DNA of 64,000 nucleotides from NCBI GenBank assembly GCA_017541375.1, contig JAFXZE010000005.1:245919-309918 (forward strand), read 5' to 3'. A program made the translations under genes and the position numbers. The notes beneath the pieces were generated by a model. It made no database searches. It was given only the letters and a program-made list of their open reading frames with translations, and had not been told where the DNA came from. Shown here piece by piece: positions 17,392 to 27,033 of the stretch; the stretch's first letter is position 1; each line of letters begins with the position of its first letter. The DNA comes from Clostridia bacterium. GTDB taxonomy: Bacteria > Bacillota > Clostridia > Christensenellales > UBA1242.

Positions 17392-20300
17392 TAGCTATTT
17401 AACCAGCTATTATATACGCTATTTGCCATAGTAGTGGTAAAAGCTTGTGTATAAATTTTGAATTCATAAAGTCTAAAATTACTCATAGGATAACCATTTG
17501 CAAGTTCGCCACTACTATAACTAATATCAGCACCCAAGCAAAATGCTGTAGACGTTTTTGTATACTTTGATGCTACCATTTTACCAAATCCACAAGCCAC
17601 TCCCACACATCGTCCATCAATATACATAGCTATGTAAGATAAATTTTTATCACTATCATATAAATATGAAGCAACTAAGTGTACTGGTCTATCGGTAGGT
17701 AACGCCTCGCTATCACGAACAGCAATTTTAGTAGAGCTATCAAGGTAAACTGCAAATCGAGCTATTCCAGCTTTTTGCCATACACCCCAACCTGTTCCTT
17801 GAACGCTCGAACAAATTCCTTGATTTCCACTTGATATTTTTTTGTTTTGAAATACTGTTTCTATAGTAAATCCATTAGGTGTATTAAAGAAACCATTTTC
17901 TATATCGGCCTTTTTGGAATAATCATCAAATTTAGCATAAACAGCCTGCGTCTTTGAAGTAATTTTCAGTGCATCAAGAGTTTTGTCTACCCCATCTACA
18001 TTTACTACTTCGGTTCCAACTGACACACCACTTCCCTCTAAGGTGAAGCTTAAATGTCCTTCACTATCCACAATAGTGTCATCATTAAATTCGATATTAG
18101 CGTATGGAGTAGATATCGTTTCATCTTCCAAATTAAAGTCAAACTCTCCACAATCTAAATCAAAGTCTTTTGTGATAATATTACTCTTTGTTCCCCAAGT
18201 ATCTACGGCAGTAATGCTAATTGTGTTGTTTCCACTACCACACATAACACTATGTGTGATAGTTTTTCTCATATTTCCCTTTGGATGAGAAAACTCATAA
18301 TAATCACTTATTAACCATATATTTTGTGTTGCTCCACTATCATTGTTGGTTATTTCTACATCATAATATTTTATATAATCATCATCAGTACCCGCATCAA
18401 ATGAGAAAGTCACCATAAATGGATTGTCTTGATCTTGAGTTATCGTAATGGTAGTATTTAGCTGCGGTGCAAGATTGTCTTCACTACGAGCCTGAGAATA
18501 TCTAGTTAGGTGCGAACCATCACTCTTTGGACTATCTAGTACCCAAGCACTCTTTATGGTGGTCCCCTTTCTAAAGTTCATTCTAGTTATCCTGATGTTT
18601 CCATTTACATCTACCTGCACAAGCAAGCCTGATGATAAATTACCAGCTGGGACACTACCTTGTAACGAAGTAAACTTATCTACTTCTCCAACAGAGTTAC
18701 TAGATGTTCCACCACAATTTAGTGATGTAAAATCAGTTTGCATAATGCATCGCTCATCTTGAGTAGCAGAATGAGTATGCCCACTAAATGTAATTACTTG
18801 AGGGTATTTTGATAAAATAGGAGTTAGATTTTTATTGTGCCACCTATTGCTTCCTGGCTCATAATCATCATAGCTTCCGTGCACAGTATAAGCTAGAGTC
18901 GGATGAGTAACAACAAATACATATTTGTTGGGGTCATTCGTTGTTACTGTAGACAAATCTCTATCAAGCCATCCTAATACTTCCTCATCAATTGGACAAG
19001 ATGGCGCCCCACCATAACTAATTGGCTGCACAACGAAGAAATGATACCCATTCAACACGCAGTGAATATAGCCTTTTTCCAAATTAAATTCTATAAATTG
19101 TAATTTGGTAGTATCATTGAGATAATCCCTTCCTAGAGATGGAGTACCATCATCATAGTCACTATATATACTCGGAAGAAGTGAGAATTCTGACCGAGTA
19201 TCATGATTACCTGGTGTTAGGATAATATTTGTTCCCAATGCCGAGTTACTAAAACTCTTTATGACATCAGTAAATTCCACCATTTCTTCTTTTGCTCGTC
19301 TATCACTTATGTCTTGATCCTTTAAACTCCTAGTATTGTTGGTGATAAAATCACCAGCTATCACTAGCCCATCTAGTCCATCAACATCTTTTTCTTTTGC
19401 CTTGTTGAGTAGTTGTTGAATAGAGTTTGTAAACTGGTCTTTATTGGTGGGAGTAGTCTTACTTGTGTGCACATCTGATATCGCTCCAAAAGAAAGTACA
19501 ATATTGTTTTCATCAAAATCAAAGAGATTTTCGACATCATAATTATATATTTCTGGATCTGTAGCTGTGGTATCATTATCCAAAACTATCAATTCATAAA
19601 TTGTATCATCATCTTCGGTATTTGTACTGCTTTCCCAAACTGCATATAACTCTACAGTAGTTATTTCTTCATCAAAAGCTTCACTAATATCATCCCCATC
19701 TTCGTATGTATAAGTCTGGCCGCCTAATGAGTATTGCCAGCAAACAAACTCAAACTCCTCACAACTAAAGCTATTTGGTTGCAAAATCCACTCCAGGCTT
19801 CTGTAAGTAAATTCTTGATTTTGCATTTCGCCAGTCACAGTTGCGCCTGTTGGAGGATTGCTATTAAACACAACGGTATATACTGTAGGTATCCACTGAG
19901 CATAAAGTGTCACAATATCCCCCTCGCCACTAGCAAGGTTTACTACATCAGCTCTATTTTGATATATTTCTCCTGTGCCGTTTGAATTAGTGTTCCAATA
20001 AGCAAATGTATAATACTCTCTTGTAAAAGTGTTTGCACTAAGTTTTCTTGTTGTGTTTGTACTTGAGTAGGTGAACGATTGGTCATTCATAGTTCCTTCT
20101 CCACCATTAGCATCAAAGCGTACATAATATGTATTAGCTATCCAATTTACCCAAATCATCACATCACTAGTTATGATTGTATTTTCACTAAATACTTCTC
20201 CTGTAGATGAACCTAATCTCCAGCCTCCGAAGGTAAATCCTACTCGAATAGCCGTAGGTAAGTTATTTTGTCCTTGACCACCAGTTGCTATTGTCAGTCC

Positions 20301-23042
20301 ATCAACCACTGATATCAAAAATTTGGCAGCCCTATTCATTGTGACACCGTTATTTACTATATATCCAGCACCACCTGGGTAGAATGACACTATATTACAA
20401 TTTAACGGTGTCCAAACAGCTTGGAGCGTGATAAAGTTGGTTTCAAACACGCCTTTTACATCATCACCAGCGTTATAAACTGATGTTTTGTCTCCTACTA
20501 CATAAGCCCAACCACTAAATGTATAGCCCTCACAAGAGTAAGTAGTAGTTGGTAAATTCCAAACACTATTTTGATATGTAAAACTAATATCATTTATTAT
20601 TCCGCTCACAGTTTTGCCTGATGGGTTGTTTTTATCAAATGTAATTGTGTATGTGATTACATTCCATATAGCATATAATGTAGTATTTACATTATCCAAT
20701 ACACCTTTTACATTAGATCTATCGCTACATGTATGCCTTACCCCTTTACTATCCACAAAACTCCACCCTGCAAAAGTATATCCTTCACAAGTATAGAGAT
20801 TTTCATTCAATATCCAATCACCGCTACTATAGTTAAACTGTTGAGCTAACATTACACCATACACTGTTTGTCCTGTCGGAGCATTTTTATTGAATGCGAT
20901 ATTATATATTATTGGATTCCAAATTGCCTTTAAAGCAGTTGATATAGTATTAATCTTACCCTTAACATCAGCTCCATCAACAAAAGTGTAATCAAACCCT
21001 GTCGAATCAGTAAAACTCCACCCAGCGAAATTATATCCTTCACAACTAAACAAGTTGGCCGATAGTATCCACCTACTGTCATTATATGTAAATGTTTGTG
21101 GTAACATATCTCCTGTCACAGTAGCTCCGCTAGGAGCATTTGAATCAAACGAGATAGTATAAACTGCAAATTCCCACTGAGCATAAAGTATCACAATTCC
21201 TTCATTTTCTCCAGTAAGATTTACTACATTAGCCTGGTCAGCATACTCTGTGCCAGTTCCATCGGAGCTAGTGTTCCATGAAACAAATGTAAAGTATTCT
21301 CTGGTAAATATATTTTTACTGAGTTTTTTTGTTGTATTTGTGCTACTGTAATGGAATGTTTGATTGTCCATTATTCCATCTCCGCCATTAGCATCAAACT
21401 GCACATAATATGTATTGGCTATCCAGTTTACCCAAATAGTCACATCGCTAGTTATGACAGTATTTTCACTAAATTCTTCGCCATCAGTTGAGCCCAATCT
21501 CCAGCCACCAAAAGTAAATCCTACTCGAGTAGCCGTTGGTAAAGTAGTTTGCATCTGACCGCCACTTGCAATAGAAGTGTCTTTAGTCACATACAACACC
21601 AATTTCGCAGCCCTATTCATTGTGACACCATTATTTACTATATATCCAGCACCACCTGGATAGAATGATACCGCATAGCAATTATTAATATCCGCCCCCC
21701 ACACAGCCAATAGTGTAACTGTGGTAGTCTGGAAAACTCCCCTTACATCCTCTCCTGGTGAATAAACTGAATCAGTGTCACGCAACTTCCAGCCCATAAA
21801 ATTATATCCTTCACAACCAAACAAGTTGGCTGATAGTATCCAACTACTGTCATTATATGTAAATGTTTGTTGTGCCATACTACCTGTCACAGTAGCTTCG
21901 CTTGGGGCATTTGGATCAAATGAGATAGTATAAACTATCGCTTTCCAAACTGCATTTAGAGTAATATTTGTGCTATCAAATTTATCTTTATCACTAAGAA
22001 TATTTGCTTCATCGTTAAATGAAAGAATTGTTCCTGAAGTGCTAGTATAACTCCACCTTACGAAATTATACCCTTCACAACTAAATGTATTTTTAGCTAA
22101 TTTCCACTCACTATCATTTGCTCCATACTGCTGAGTATTCATTTTTCCATTTACAACTGCACCAGCGTAAGGAGGATTTTTATTATAACTAATACTATAG
22201 TTGATTTCTTCCCAAACAGCATTTAGAGTAATGTTTGTGCTATCAAAATAATCTTTTTTATCTCTTATATTAGATTCATTACTTACAGTAAAAGTTATTC
22301 CTGTTTCGTTTGCATATCTCCACCCCGCAAAAGTATATCCAGCACAACTATATCTGTTGGATGCTAATATCCAGTTATTATCATCATATGTATAGCGTAA
22401 AGTAGGCATAGTACCAGAAACTGTTTTCCCTGTAGGAGCATTTTGATTAAATGATATAATATAATCTATTGCATCCCACTGAGGATATAAGACTTCATTT
22501 TTATAAACTTGAGTAGCGTTATCAAAAACTGCGCCAGATGTAGTCTTATATCCAGCAAAACGATAACCTTTCCGTGATGGAGTCGGTAATTCTCTTACAC
22601 TAGAGGTAGAAAAGCTCTCTCCATAATCTATTACAAAATTCTTTGTTCCCAAACCATAAACATCATCTGGATCATCAATCGAAATATTAAATTGAAAATC
22701 AGTCCATTGAGCTTTTAGATACAAGTCTTTTGTTATTGGTGTAGAACTAGTTACTTCTACCCCATCTTTATCAAACCACCCTAAAAACTTTCGCCCAGGA
22801 TTATTTATAGTAGGCCAATAGTCTCCTATAGTATGCCCTTCTAAAATATTTATTTTTTGCCCTCTTGGCGTTCCCTCTAAACTCACAAAAAACACTTCAT
22901 AGTACACCGAATCTTCTGCCTCGTTATTGTCACTCGGTGTATCATTGTCTATATTATTTGGTTTTTCATTACAACCAACCCCCAAAAAAATCATCGGAAT
23001 TAGCAACAATATAAACAATGGCAAAAATATACTTTTTCTCAT
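17391..23042 (-). CDS. Giant lipoprotein: 13 InlB repeats, metallophosphoesterase, LamG-like domain
   Basis: An 1883-residue exported lipoprotein. The signal peptide ends in a lipobox (IFLGVGC, Cys near residue 24), followed by a Asn/Asp/Glu linker. Residues ~45-1130 hold 13 tandem Listeria-Bacteroides (InlB B-type) repeats of about 80-90 residues, each with a GYxFxGW-like core and an AVW/AQW end. A calcineurin-like metallophosphoesterase follows (~1150-1480) with GAISDVHTSK, IAGDFITNN, TPGNHDTRSE, VVTHPT and FSGHTHSAT, so all metal ligands are present. The C-terminal ~230 residues look like a concanavalin/LamG fold (HLVASYLYDSDKNLSYIAMY). Repeats 6-7 and 11-12 are almost identical, a sign of internal duplication. 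The phosphoester substrate is unknown. AGGAGG precedes the ATG. Confidence 0.92.
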   Translation of the reverse strand: MRKSIFLPLFILLLIPMIFLGVGCNEKPNNIDNDTPSDNNEAEDSVYYEVFFVSLEGTPRGQKINILEGHTIGDYWPTINNPGRKFLGWFDKDGVEVTSSTPITKDLYLKAQWTDFQFNISIDDPDDVYGLGTKNFVIDYGESFSTSSVRELPTPSRKGYRFAGYKTTSGAVFDNATQVYKNEVLYPQWDAIDYIISFNQNAPTGKTVSGTMPTLRYTYDDNNWILASNRYSCAGYTFAGWRYANETGITFTVSNESNIRDKKDYFDSTNITLNAVWEEINYSISYNKNPPYAGAVVNGKMNTQQYGANDSEWKLAKNTFSCEGYNFVRWSYTSTSGTILSFNDEANILSDKDKFDSTNITLNAVWKAIVYTISFDPNAPSEATVTGSMAQQTFTYNDSSWILSANLFGCEGYNFMGWKLRDTDSVYSPGEDVRGVFQTTTVTLLAVWGADINNCYAVSFYPGGAGYIVNNGVTMNRAAKLVLYVTKDTSIASGGQMQTTLPTATRVGFTFGGWRLGSTDGEEFSENTVITSDVTIWVNWIANTYYVQFDANGGDGIMDNQTFHYSSTNTTKKLSKNIFTREYFTFVSWNTSSDGTGTEYADQANVVNLTGENEGIVILYAQWEFAVYTISFDSNAPSGATVTGDMLPQTFTYNDSRWILSANLFSCEGYNFAGWSFTDSTGFDYTFVDGADVKGKINTISTALKAIWNPIIYNIAFNKNAPTGQTVYGVMLAQQFNYSSGDWILNENLYTCEGYTFAGWSFVDSKGVRHTCSDRSNVKGVLDNVNTTLYAIWNVITYTITFDKNNPSGKTVSGIINDISFTYQNSVWNLPTTTYSCEGYTFSGWAYVVGDKTSVYNAGDDVKGVFETNFITLQAVWTPLNCNIVSFYPGGAGYIVNNGVTMNRAAKFLISVVDGLTIATGGQGQNNLPTAIRVGFTFGGWRLGSSTGEVFSENTIITSDVMIWVNWIANTYYVRFDANGGEGTMNDQSFTYSSTNTTRKLSANTFTREYYTFAYWNTNSNGTGEIYQNRADVVNLASGEGDIVTLYAQWIPTVYTVVFNSNPPTGATVTGEMQNQEFTYRSLEWILQPNSFSCEEFEFVCWQYSLGGQTYTYEDGDDISEAFDEEITTVELYAVWESSTNTEDDDTIYELIVLDNDTTATDPEIYNYDVENLFDFDENNIVLSFGAISDVHTSKTTPTNKDQFTNSIQQLLNKAKEKDVDGLDGLVIAGDFITNNTRSLKDQDISDRRAKEEMVEFTDVIKSFSNSALGTNIILTPGNHDTRSEFSLLPSIYSDYDDGTPSLGRDYLNDTTKLQFIEFNLEKGYIHCVLNGYHFFVVQPISYGGAPSCPIDEEVLGWLDRDLSTVTTNDPNKYVFVVTHPTLAYTVHGSYDDYEPGSNRWHNKNLTPILSKYPQVITFSGHTHSATQDERCIMQTDFTSLNCGGTSSNSVGEVDKFTSLQGSVPAGNLSSGLLVQVDVNGNIRITRMNFRKGTTIKSAWVLDSPKSDGSHLTRYSQARSEDNLAPQLNTTITITQDQDNPFMVTFSFDAGTDDDYIKYYDVEITNNDSGATQNIWLISDYYEFSHPKGNMRKTITHSVMCGSGNNTISITAVDTWGTKSNIITKDFDLDCGEFDFNLEDETISTPYANIEFNDDTIVDSEGHLSFTLEGSGVSVGTEVVNVDGVDKTLDALKITSKTQAVYAKFDDYSKKADIENGFFNTPNGFTIETVFQNKKISSGNQGICSSVQGTGWGVWQKAGIARFAVYLDSSTKIAVRDSEALPTDRPVHLVASYLYDSDKNLSYIAMYIDGRCVGVACGFGKMVASKYTKTSTAFCLGADISYSSGELANGYPMSNFRLYEFKIYTQAFTTTMANSVYNSWLNS

Positions 23043-23356
23043 TTTTCCTCCTATATTTGTATATTACCCAATTTAGGTATAATAATTAAACACTCACAAA
23101 ATTCATAAATATGCCCCTTCTTTGGCTACGGATAAACTTCTTCTTCGTCCTCTTTCTTTTCTACAAAACTATTTATAAAACTACAAAAGTTACTTTCAGC
23201 TTTTTCTCTTCCGCGCCAATCTTAATCTAATGCTTATTTGGCTCGACTTGAGCTAAAATCAAATCTGATAATACGCCTTTTTAATTATATCACACCCAAC
23301 AAGAAAAGACAAACGATATTAACCATAGAAAACATTATATTTTTGATTTTTATCAA
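23043..23356. other. Intergenic region upstream of the giant lipoprotein
   Basis: About 310 bases, pyrimidine-rich on the plus strand around 23100-23220. It should contain the leftward promoter of the lipoprotein gene (a GGTATAATAA-like box lies on the plus strand at about 23087). I see no gene, repeat or structured RNA here. Confidence 0.4.
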
Positions 23357-23381
23357 ATAAAAAAGGACAATTAGTCCTTTT
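23357..23381 (-). terminator. Terminator after the GHMP kinase
   Basis: AAAAGGAC/GTCCTTTT with a five-base loop and a T-run on the leftward strand. Confidence 0.8.
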
Positions 23382-23392
23382 AATAATCATAT

Positions 23393-24445
23393 CTATCTTC
23401 GCCAGCTTTCGGCTCCCGATTTTGAAAACTTCACAGGATAAATCTTGCCAGATAATTTGTCCATGGCATTTATCAATTTTTGTCTATTCATCGGATCACA
23501 GTAGAGCAACAAAAATCCCCCACCGCCAGCACCAGAAACTTTTACTGCTTCGGCTCCATTTGCTAGAGCATAATTTATTGTCTTTTCTAACTCAACATTC
23601 GAAACAATGCTCGATGTCTTTTTCTTTGCCTCCCACCCAGCTCTTAAAGAAGCTGCAAACGCCTCCATATTGCCTGTGAGAATATTATCTTTCATTTCAT
23701 AAGCATTATCTTTTAAATGTTTCATTGCATCTATTGTAGGAAAATTTGAGGATTTCGTGTTTGATATTTGATTAGAAATTATATTTTTTGTCAATTCCAA
23801 CTGTATATCAGCTGACTTTCTACTCTGACCGCTGTAGTACAGTAGTAGTGAACATTCTAACTCATTTATCACGCTCTTATCAAGTCTGAGCGAATTTACA
23901 ATGGTCGAGCCATCTTGCTTGAATTCCATTATATTAAAGCCACCAAACACTGCAGCATACTGATCTTGCTTACCGCCGGCTAGCCCCAAATCTTCTCGCT
24001 CGATCTTGTAGGCTAGTTGAGCTTTTTCATAGTCTGACAATCCCAGCCCCAACCAACAATTAAATGCCTCCAAAATCGCCACAATCATTGTAGATGATGT
24101 ACCGAGTCCAGAGCCTATGGGAGCATCATTACTAGTAGACATCACAAAGGATAGCGGCTTGCCACCATTGTAGTCTTTTACAATTCTATTGTACACCCCT
24201 TTGTGCAAAATCAGTCTATCCCCTTCAAAATCTAGTTTTTTCACACTTTTGGTTTCAACAGAGTTTTGATTATCATATGCATATATCTTTATCTTTTTGT
24301 CATTGGTGGGAATGATTGTACAGTAAGCATACATCCCAATGGTAGCATTTAACACCACTCCCCCATAACGGTCGCTATAAGAAGCTAAATCTGTGCCACC
24401 ACCCGCAAGTCCTATCCTGAGTGGTGCTCGACTATCTATTTTCAT
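23393..24445 (-). CDS. hddA: GHMP kinase, D-glycero-D-manno-heptose 7-phosphate kinase-like
   Basis: A 350-residue GHMP-superfamily small-molecule kinase. The N-terminal APLRIGLAGGGTDLASYSDR is the hallmark of the HddA/fucokinase-like branch. The ATP loop is APIGSGLGTSST near residue 110, and the C-terminal motif is VKVSGAGGGGFLLLYC. HddA phosphorylates heptose 7-phosphate at C1 on the way to GDP-heptose for surface glycans. No gmhA, gmhB or hddC neighbour is visible, so the sugar substrate is uncertain. I chose the ATG at 24445 after AAGGGGGAAGGG; an earlier in-frame codon lies in front of that site. Confidence 0.85.
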   Translation of the reverse strand: MKIDSRAPLRIGLAGGGTDLASYSDRYGGVVLNATIGMYAYCTIIPTNDKKIKIYAYDNQNSVETKSVKKLDFEGDRLILHKGVYNRIVKDYNGGKPLSFVMSTSNDAPIGSGLGTSSTMIVAILEAFNCWLGLGLSDYEKAQLAYKIEREDLGLAGGKQDQYAAVFGGFNIMEFKQDGSTIVNSLRLDKSVINELECSLLLYYSGQSRKSADIQLELTKNIISNQISNTKSSNFPTIDAMKHLKDNAYEMKDNILTGNMEAFAASLRAGWEAKKKTSSIVSNVELEKTINYALANGAEAVKVSGAGGGGFLLLYCDPMNRQKLINAMDKLSGKIYPVKFSKSGAESWRR

Positions 24446-24532
24446 TGACCCTTCCCCCTTGGGGTGATTATAGCACAAATGCCCACAAAAAGCAATACCC
24501 TCAGAGAAAACATACTCTATAAAAGAAAAAGC

Positions 24533-25144
24533 CTACATAGTTGTAAGTCCTTTTCTGTTGACAGGGGAGTTTTTTCGTTTTTTTTGAAAAGTCGCAATTA
24601 TGTGTTTTATTGCTTTTACTGCTTGAGGTGCATTAGTAACTTGATAAACCTGAACCACTCCGCGTGTTGACTTTATTTTTACCACTCCAACTGTTGTTAG
24701 CGACATCCACGCTGTTTTATAAATTTGCAATTTTGCATATTCCACTTGCAAAATATCTTCTACATCCAGTGTATGAATTCTATCAGTAATGATATAAAAT
24801 TTTTTATCCGAATATGTAATGGCAATATTGGGATAAGAATTGATTTTACGGACTAAAATATTTCGAGTGTTTGCAAGTGGTGACTCAATTACCAAAATCA
24901 ATCCCACCACACAAATTAGCCCACAAGCAATATAAATTAGCGATTGCTCAAAATATATAGAATTGATTATCATCAACAAAAACCCCAACACAATAGCAAT
25001 CATCCCTGATATAAAGAAAGTTTTGACGCTAATTTCTTTGAGCTGAGTCCTATATGCTATTATTTCTCCAGCATCAAATTCTCCGCTATCTATCGCTTGA
25101 ATATTTCCTGAAATCTCATTTATTTTGAGCACATCATCCTGCAT
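24533..25144 (-). CDS. Unknown membrane protein with PH-like domain
   Basis: A 203-residue protein. Residues ~35-55 and ~62-83 are two close membrane segments (ISGMIAIVLGFLLMIINSI; LIYIACGLICVVGLILVI). They are followed by a cytoplasmic beta-rich domain (~95-180) with strands such as FYIITDRIHTLDVEDI and VVKIKSTRGVVQVYQV. This resembles bacterial PH (bPH2-like) domains attached to double membrane spans. The basic C-terminus ends in KKRKN. Function unknown. The fold assignment is a guess from pattern only. Confidence 0.75.
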   Translation of the reverse strand: MQDDVLKINEISGNIQAIDSGEFDAGEIIAYRTQLKEISVKTFFISGMIAIVLGFLLMIINSIYFEQSLIYIACGLICVVGLILVIESPLANTRNILVRKINSYPNIAITYSDKKFYIITDRIHTLDVEDILQVEYAKLQIYKTAWMSLTTVGVVKIKSTRGVVQVYQVTNAPQAVKAIKHIIATFQKKRKNSPVNRKGLTTM

Positions 25145-25240
25145 TTTTTTATCTCCTACAAAGATAAACTAACACAGCAAATTAGTATTGTCAACCAAAT
25201 CCAACTAAGTTATTTTTTAATATTAATATTTGACATTTTT

Positions 25241-25504
25241 TTACAATTTTCTTATTATTGACAAAGTGCGTTTTATTGGAATGGGAGCAGTCTGATTGTT
25301 GAGATTGCGCTCTATTTTGACTACTTCTCCCACAATTATTTTCCCCTTCAAACTTATTTCCACCCTATCACCTACCGATATATCAATGAGGTCTGTTGTA
25401 TACCAAAATAATTTCCCCTCATCCTCTCCAGCTAATATTTTTACCTTTACAAAATCAGCGTATTCTAGCTCTTTTATAAAACCACCTGCTAATGAATGTA
25501 TCAT
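25241..25504 (-). CDS. Small unknown protein, probably beta-barrel
   Basis: An 87-residue protein with alternating strands: DFVKVKILAGEDEGKLFWY, then ISVGDRVEISLKGKIIVGEVVKIE. This is the pattern of small barrel domains that bind nucleic acid or other proteins. A strong AGGAGG lies before the ATG at 25504. It stands alone and shares its upstream region with the divergent 170-residue gene. No function assigned. Confidence 0.75.
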   Translation of the reverse strand: MIHSLAGGFIKELEYADFVKVKILAGEDEGKLFWYTTDLIDISVGDRVEISLKGKIIVGEVVKIERNLNNQTAPIPIKRTLSIIRKL

Positions 25505-25559
25505 AACTCACTCCTCCTTAACTATTTTACAACAAAATACCGTAAAATACAACTAGATA

Positions 25560-25588
25560 TTGACTTTTTCATATAGTTGTGGTATAAT
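25560..25588 (+). promoter_or_regulatory. Promoter of the 170-residue protein
   Basis: TTGACT, 17 bp, TATAAT, followed by AAAGGGAG before the ATG at 25621. Confidence 0.85.
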
Positions 25589-25620
25589 GCACCAAATTTC
25601 AAACAAAAGGGAGTATAGTT

Positions 25621-26133
25621 ATGAAAAAGGAAGAAAAAGATAAACCAATCAAAAAAGAAAAAGATAGAAAAAACACCAGAATAAAGCCACTAGATGAGCC
25701 CGAAGTTTTTTCTACTCTGTTTGAGGAATTGATAAGAGCCAATTATTTTAAACCAGATTTTGATATTCTCACTCAATCAAATCAACAAGACGAAGAATAT
25801 AAAATCATTAGCTCTTTAGAGTTTTATTCCCAACAAAAGAAAAGACATGAAAAAAAGCAAGATTCTTACACTATGCCCGATGGAACAGTATACACCATAA
25901 TAGATGATGATGTTCCTCTAGAAAAGAATAAAACTACATCTTCATGTGAAGCTAGTCCAACTAATAGCTCAAAGAAAATAAATACTAATTTACTAAAAAT
26001 ATCGACAATAGAAGAAATAAACCGTATTATTTCTAAATCTGATTTTAAAAATTATGGTCTAAAAAAGATAAAAGCATCTTCTAGAAAGAAAAAGCCCAAA
26101 GAAGATGAATGTGATAAGGAGTTTGGTCGATAG
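25621..26133 (+). CDS. Unknown basic protein
   Basis: A 170-residue protein starting with a very Lys/Glu-rich segment (about the first 25 residues) and ending with another Lys-rich stretch (KKIKASSRKKKPKED). The middle contains YTMPDGTVYTIIDDDVPLE, a short beta-hairpin-like element. There is no membrane segment. The charged ends could bind nucleic acid, but no known motif is present. A hairpin terminator overlaps its stop codon. It begins a run of unknown genes with their own promoters. Confidence 0.75.
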   Translation: MKKEEKDKPIKKEKDRKNTRIKPLDEPEVFSTLFEELIRANYFKPDFDILTQSNQQDEEYKIISSLEFYSQQKKRHEKKQDSYTMPDGTVYTIIDDDVPLEKNKTTSSCEASPTNSSKKINTNLLKISTIEEINRIISKSDFKNYGLKKIKASSRKKKPKEDECDKEFGR

Positions 26134-26148
26134 ACAAAACTCCTTTTT
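26116..26148 (+). terminator. Terminator overlapping the stop of the 170-residue gene
   Basis: AAGGAGTTT/AAACTCCTT followed by TTT. The right part carries little T, so read-through to the next gene 24 bases on is possible. Confidence 0.65.
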
Positions 26149-26171
26149 GAATAAAACTTGAGGAAAACAAA

Positions 26172-26927
26172 ATGAAAAAAGCACTAAATAACTATGAAAT
26201 TGATAAAAATAAAATGTTAAACATAGCAGCAGAAGAAGAACGACTAGATGATGATGAAATCTCTCGTCTAAAGGAGGCATTATGCTCTATATGTGATGAA
26301 GTGACCGAGAGTGATGCTGAAAAATTTATCTCCAATGCAGAAGATGTTTTTAGTCGATTTGGCACAAATGCCCTACTGCGTTGCCAATTTGAAGCATTAG
26401 ATTTGATAAATACATTTTTTAATGAAGCAGAAACACTAGAAGAATGCATATCTGTTTATGAAACAGATGTGCACTATAAAACACATTTTAAAAAGTTTGA
26501 TAATATTGATGATTACGCCACTTTTATGGAAGAATATCATCAAAGCATTATTGACAAACTAAACGATTTAAATGCCCAATTACCTCTTATCAAACAAAAA
26601 CTTGATGAAGGCATAAAAATTAGTAAACACACCGAGCGAATGGCAAAAAACACCTATGACATAGTGCGAAAAAGTGATGAAAACGCCCTACGATATATAA
26701 AAGGATTGGAGTTGACATTGGTCAATTCTTCTCCACCAACTACCATACCTGAAGCTATAGCTGATGCAAAAGAATATTACAAATCGATGAAAAAAAATAG
26801 TGAAAGTTTTGAATTTTTAAAAAATAATCTTCCTAAAACAACAAGATTAAAAAATCGTATTAAACAAGCACAAAAAGAAAATATTTCATTTATCGCTACA
26901 TGTAGGAATAATGCCCCTACTAAATAA
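26172..26927 (+). CDS. Unknown helical protein, paralogue of the next gene
   Basis: A 251-residue soluble protein, highly charged and predicted mostly helical/coiled coil. Its C-terminal half (ALRYIKGLELTL, TTIPEAIADAKEYY) matches that of the gene at 27034 in order and spacing (ALKYIELINKLKL, TTIADARSHARQTY), so the two are paralogues. GAGGAAA precedes the ATG. No catalytic motif, signal or membrane segment is visible. The function is unknown. A structural or scaffolding role is possible but unsupported. Confidence 0.75.
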   Translation: MKKALNNYEIDKNKMLNIAAEEERLDDDEISRLKEALCSICDEVTESDAEKFISNAEDVFSRFGTNALLRCQFEALDLINTFFNEAETLEECISVYETDVHYKTHFKKFDNIDDYATFMEEYHQSIIDKLNDLNAQLPLIKQKLDEGIKISKHTERMAKNTYDIVRKSDENALRYIKGLELTLVNSSPPTTIPEAIADAKEYYKSMKKNSESFEFLKNNLPKTTRLKNRIKQAQKENISFIATCRNNAPTK

Positions 26928-26933
26928 GATTAA

Positions 26934-26964
26934 TTTTTATCAAATCTGATAAAAATTTTTTTTT
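26934..26964 (+). terminator. Terminator between the paralogues
   Basis: TTTTTATCA/TGATAAAAA with four-base loop followed by nine T residues. Confidence 0.85.
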
Positions 26965-26981
26965 AAATTTTTGATAAAATA

Positions 26982-27010
26982 TTGCATTTTATATCATTTT
27001 ATGATATAAT
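26982..27010 (+). promoter_or_regulatory. Promoter of the 276-residue paralogue
   Basis: TTGCAT, 17 bp, TATAAT; AGGGGG precedes the ATG at 27034. Confidence 0.8.
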
Positions 27011-27033
27011 ATATCAAATTTTAGGGGGCAATT

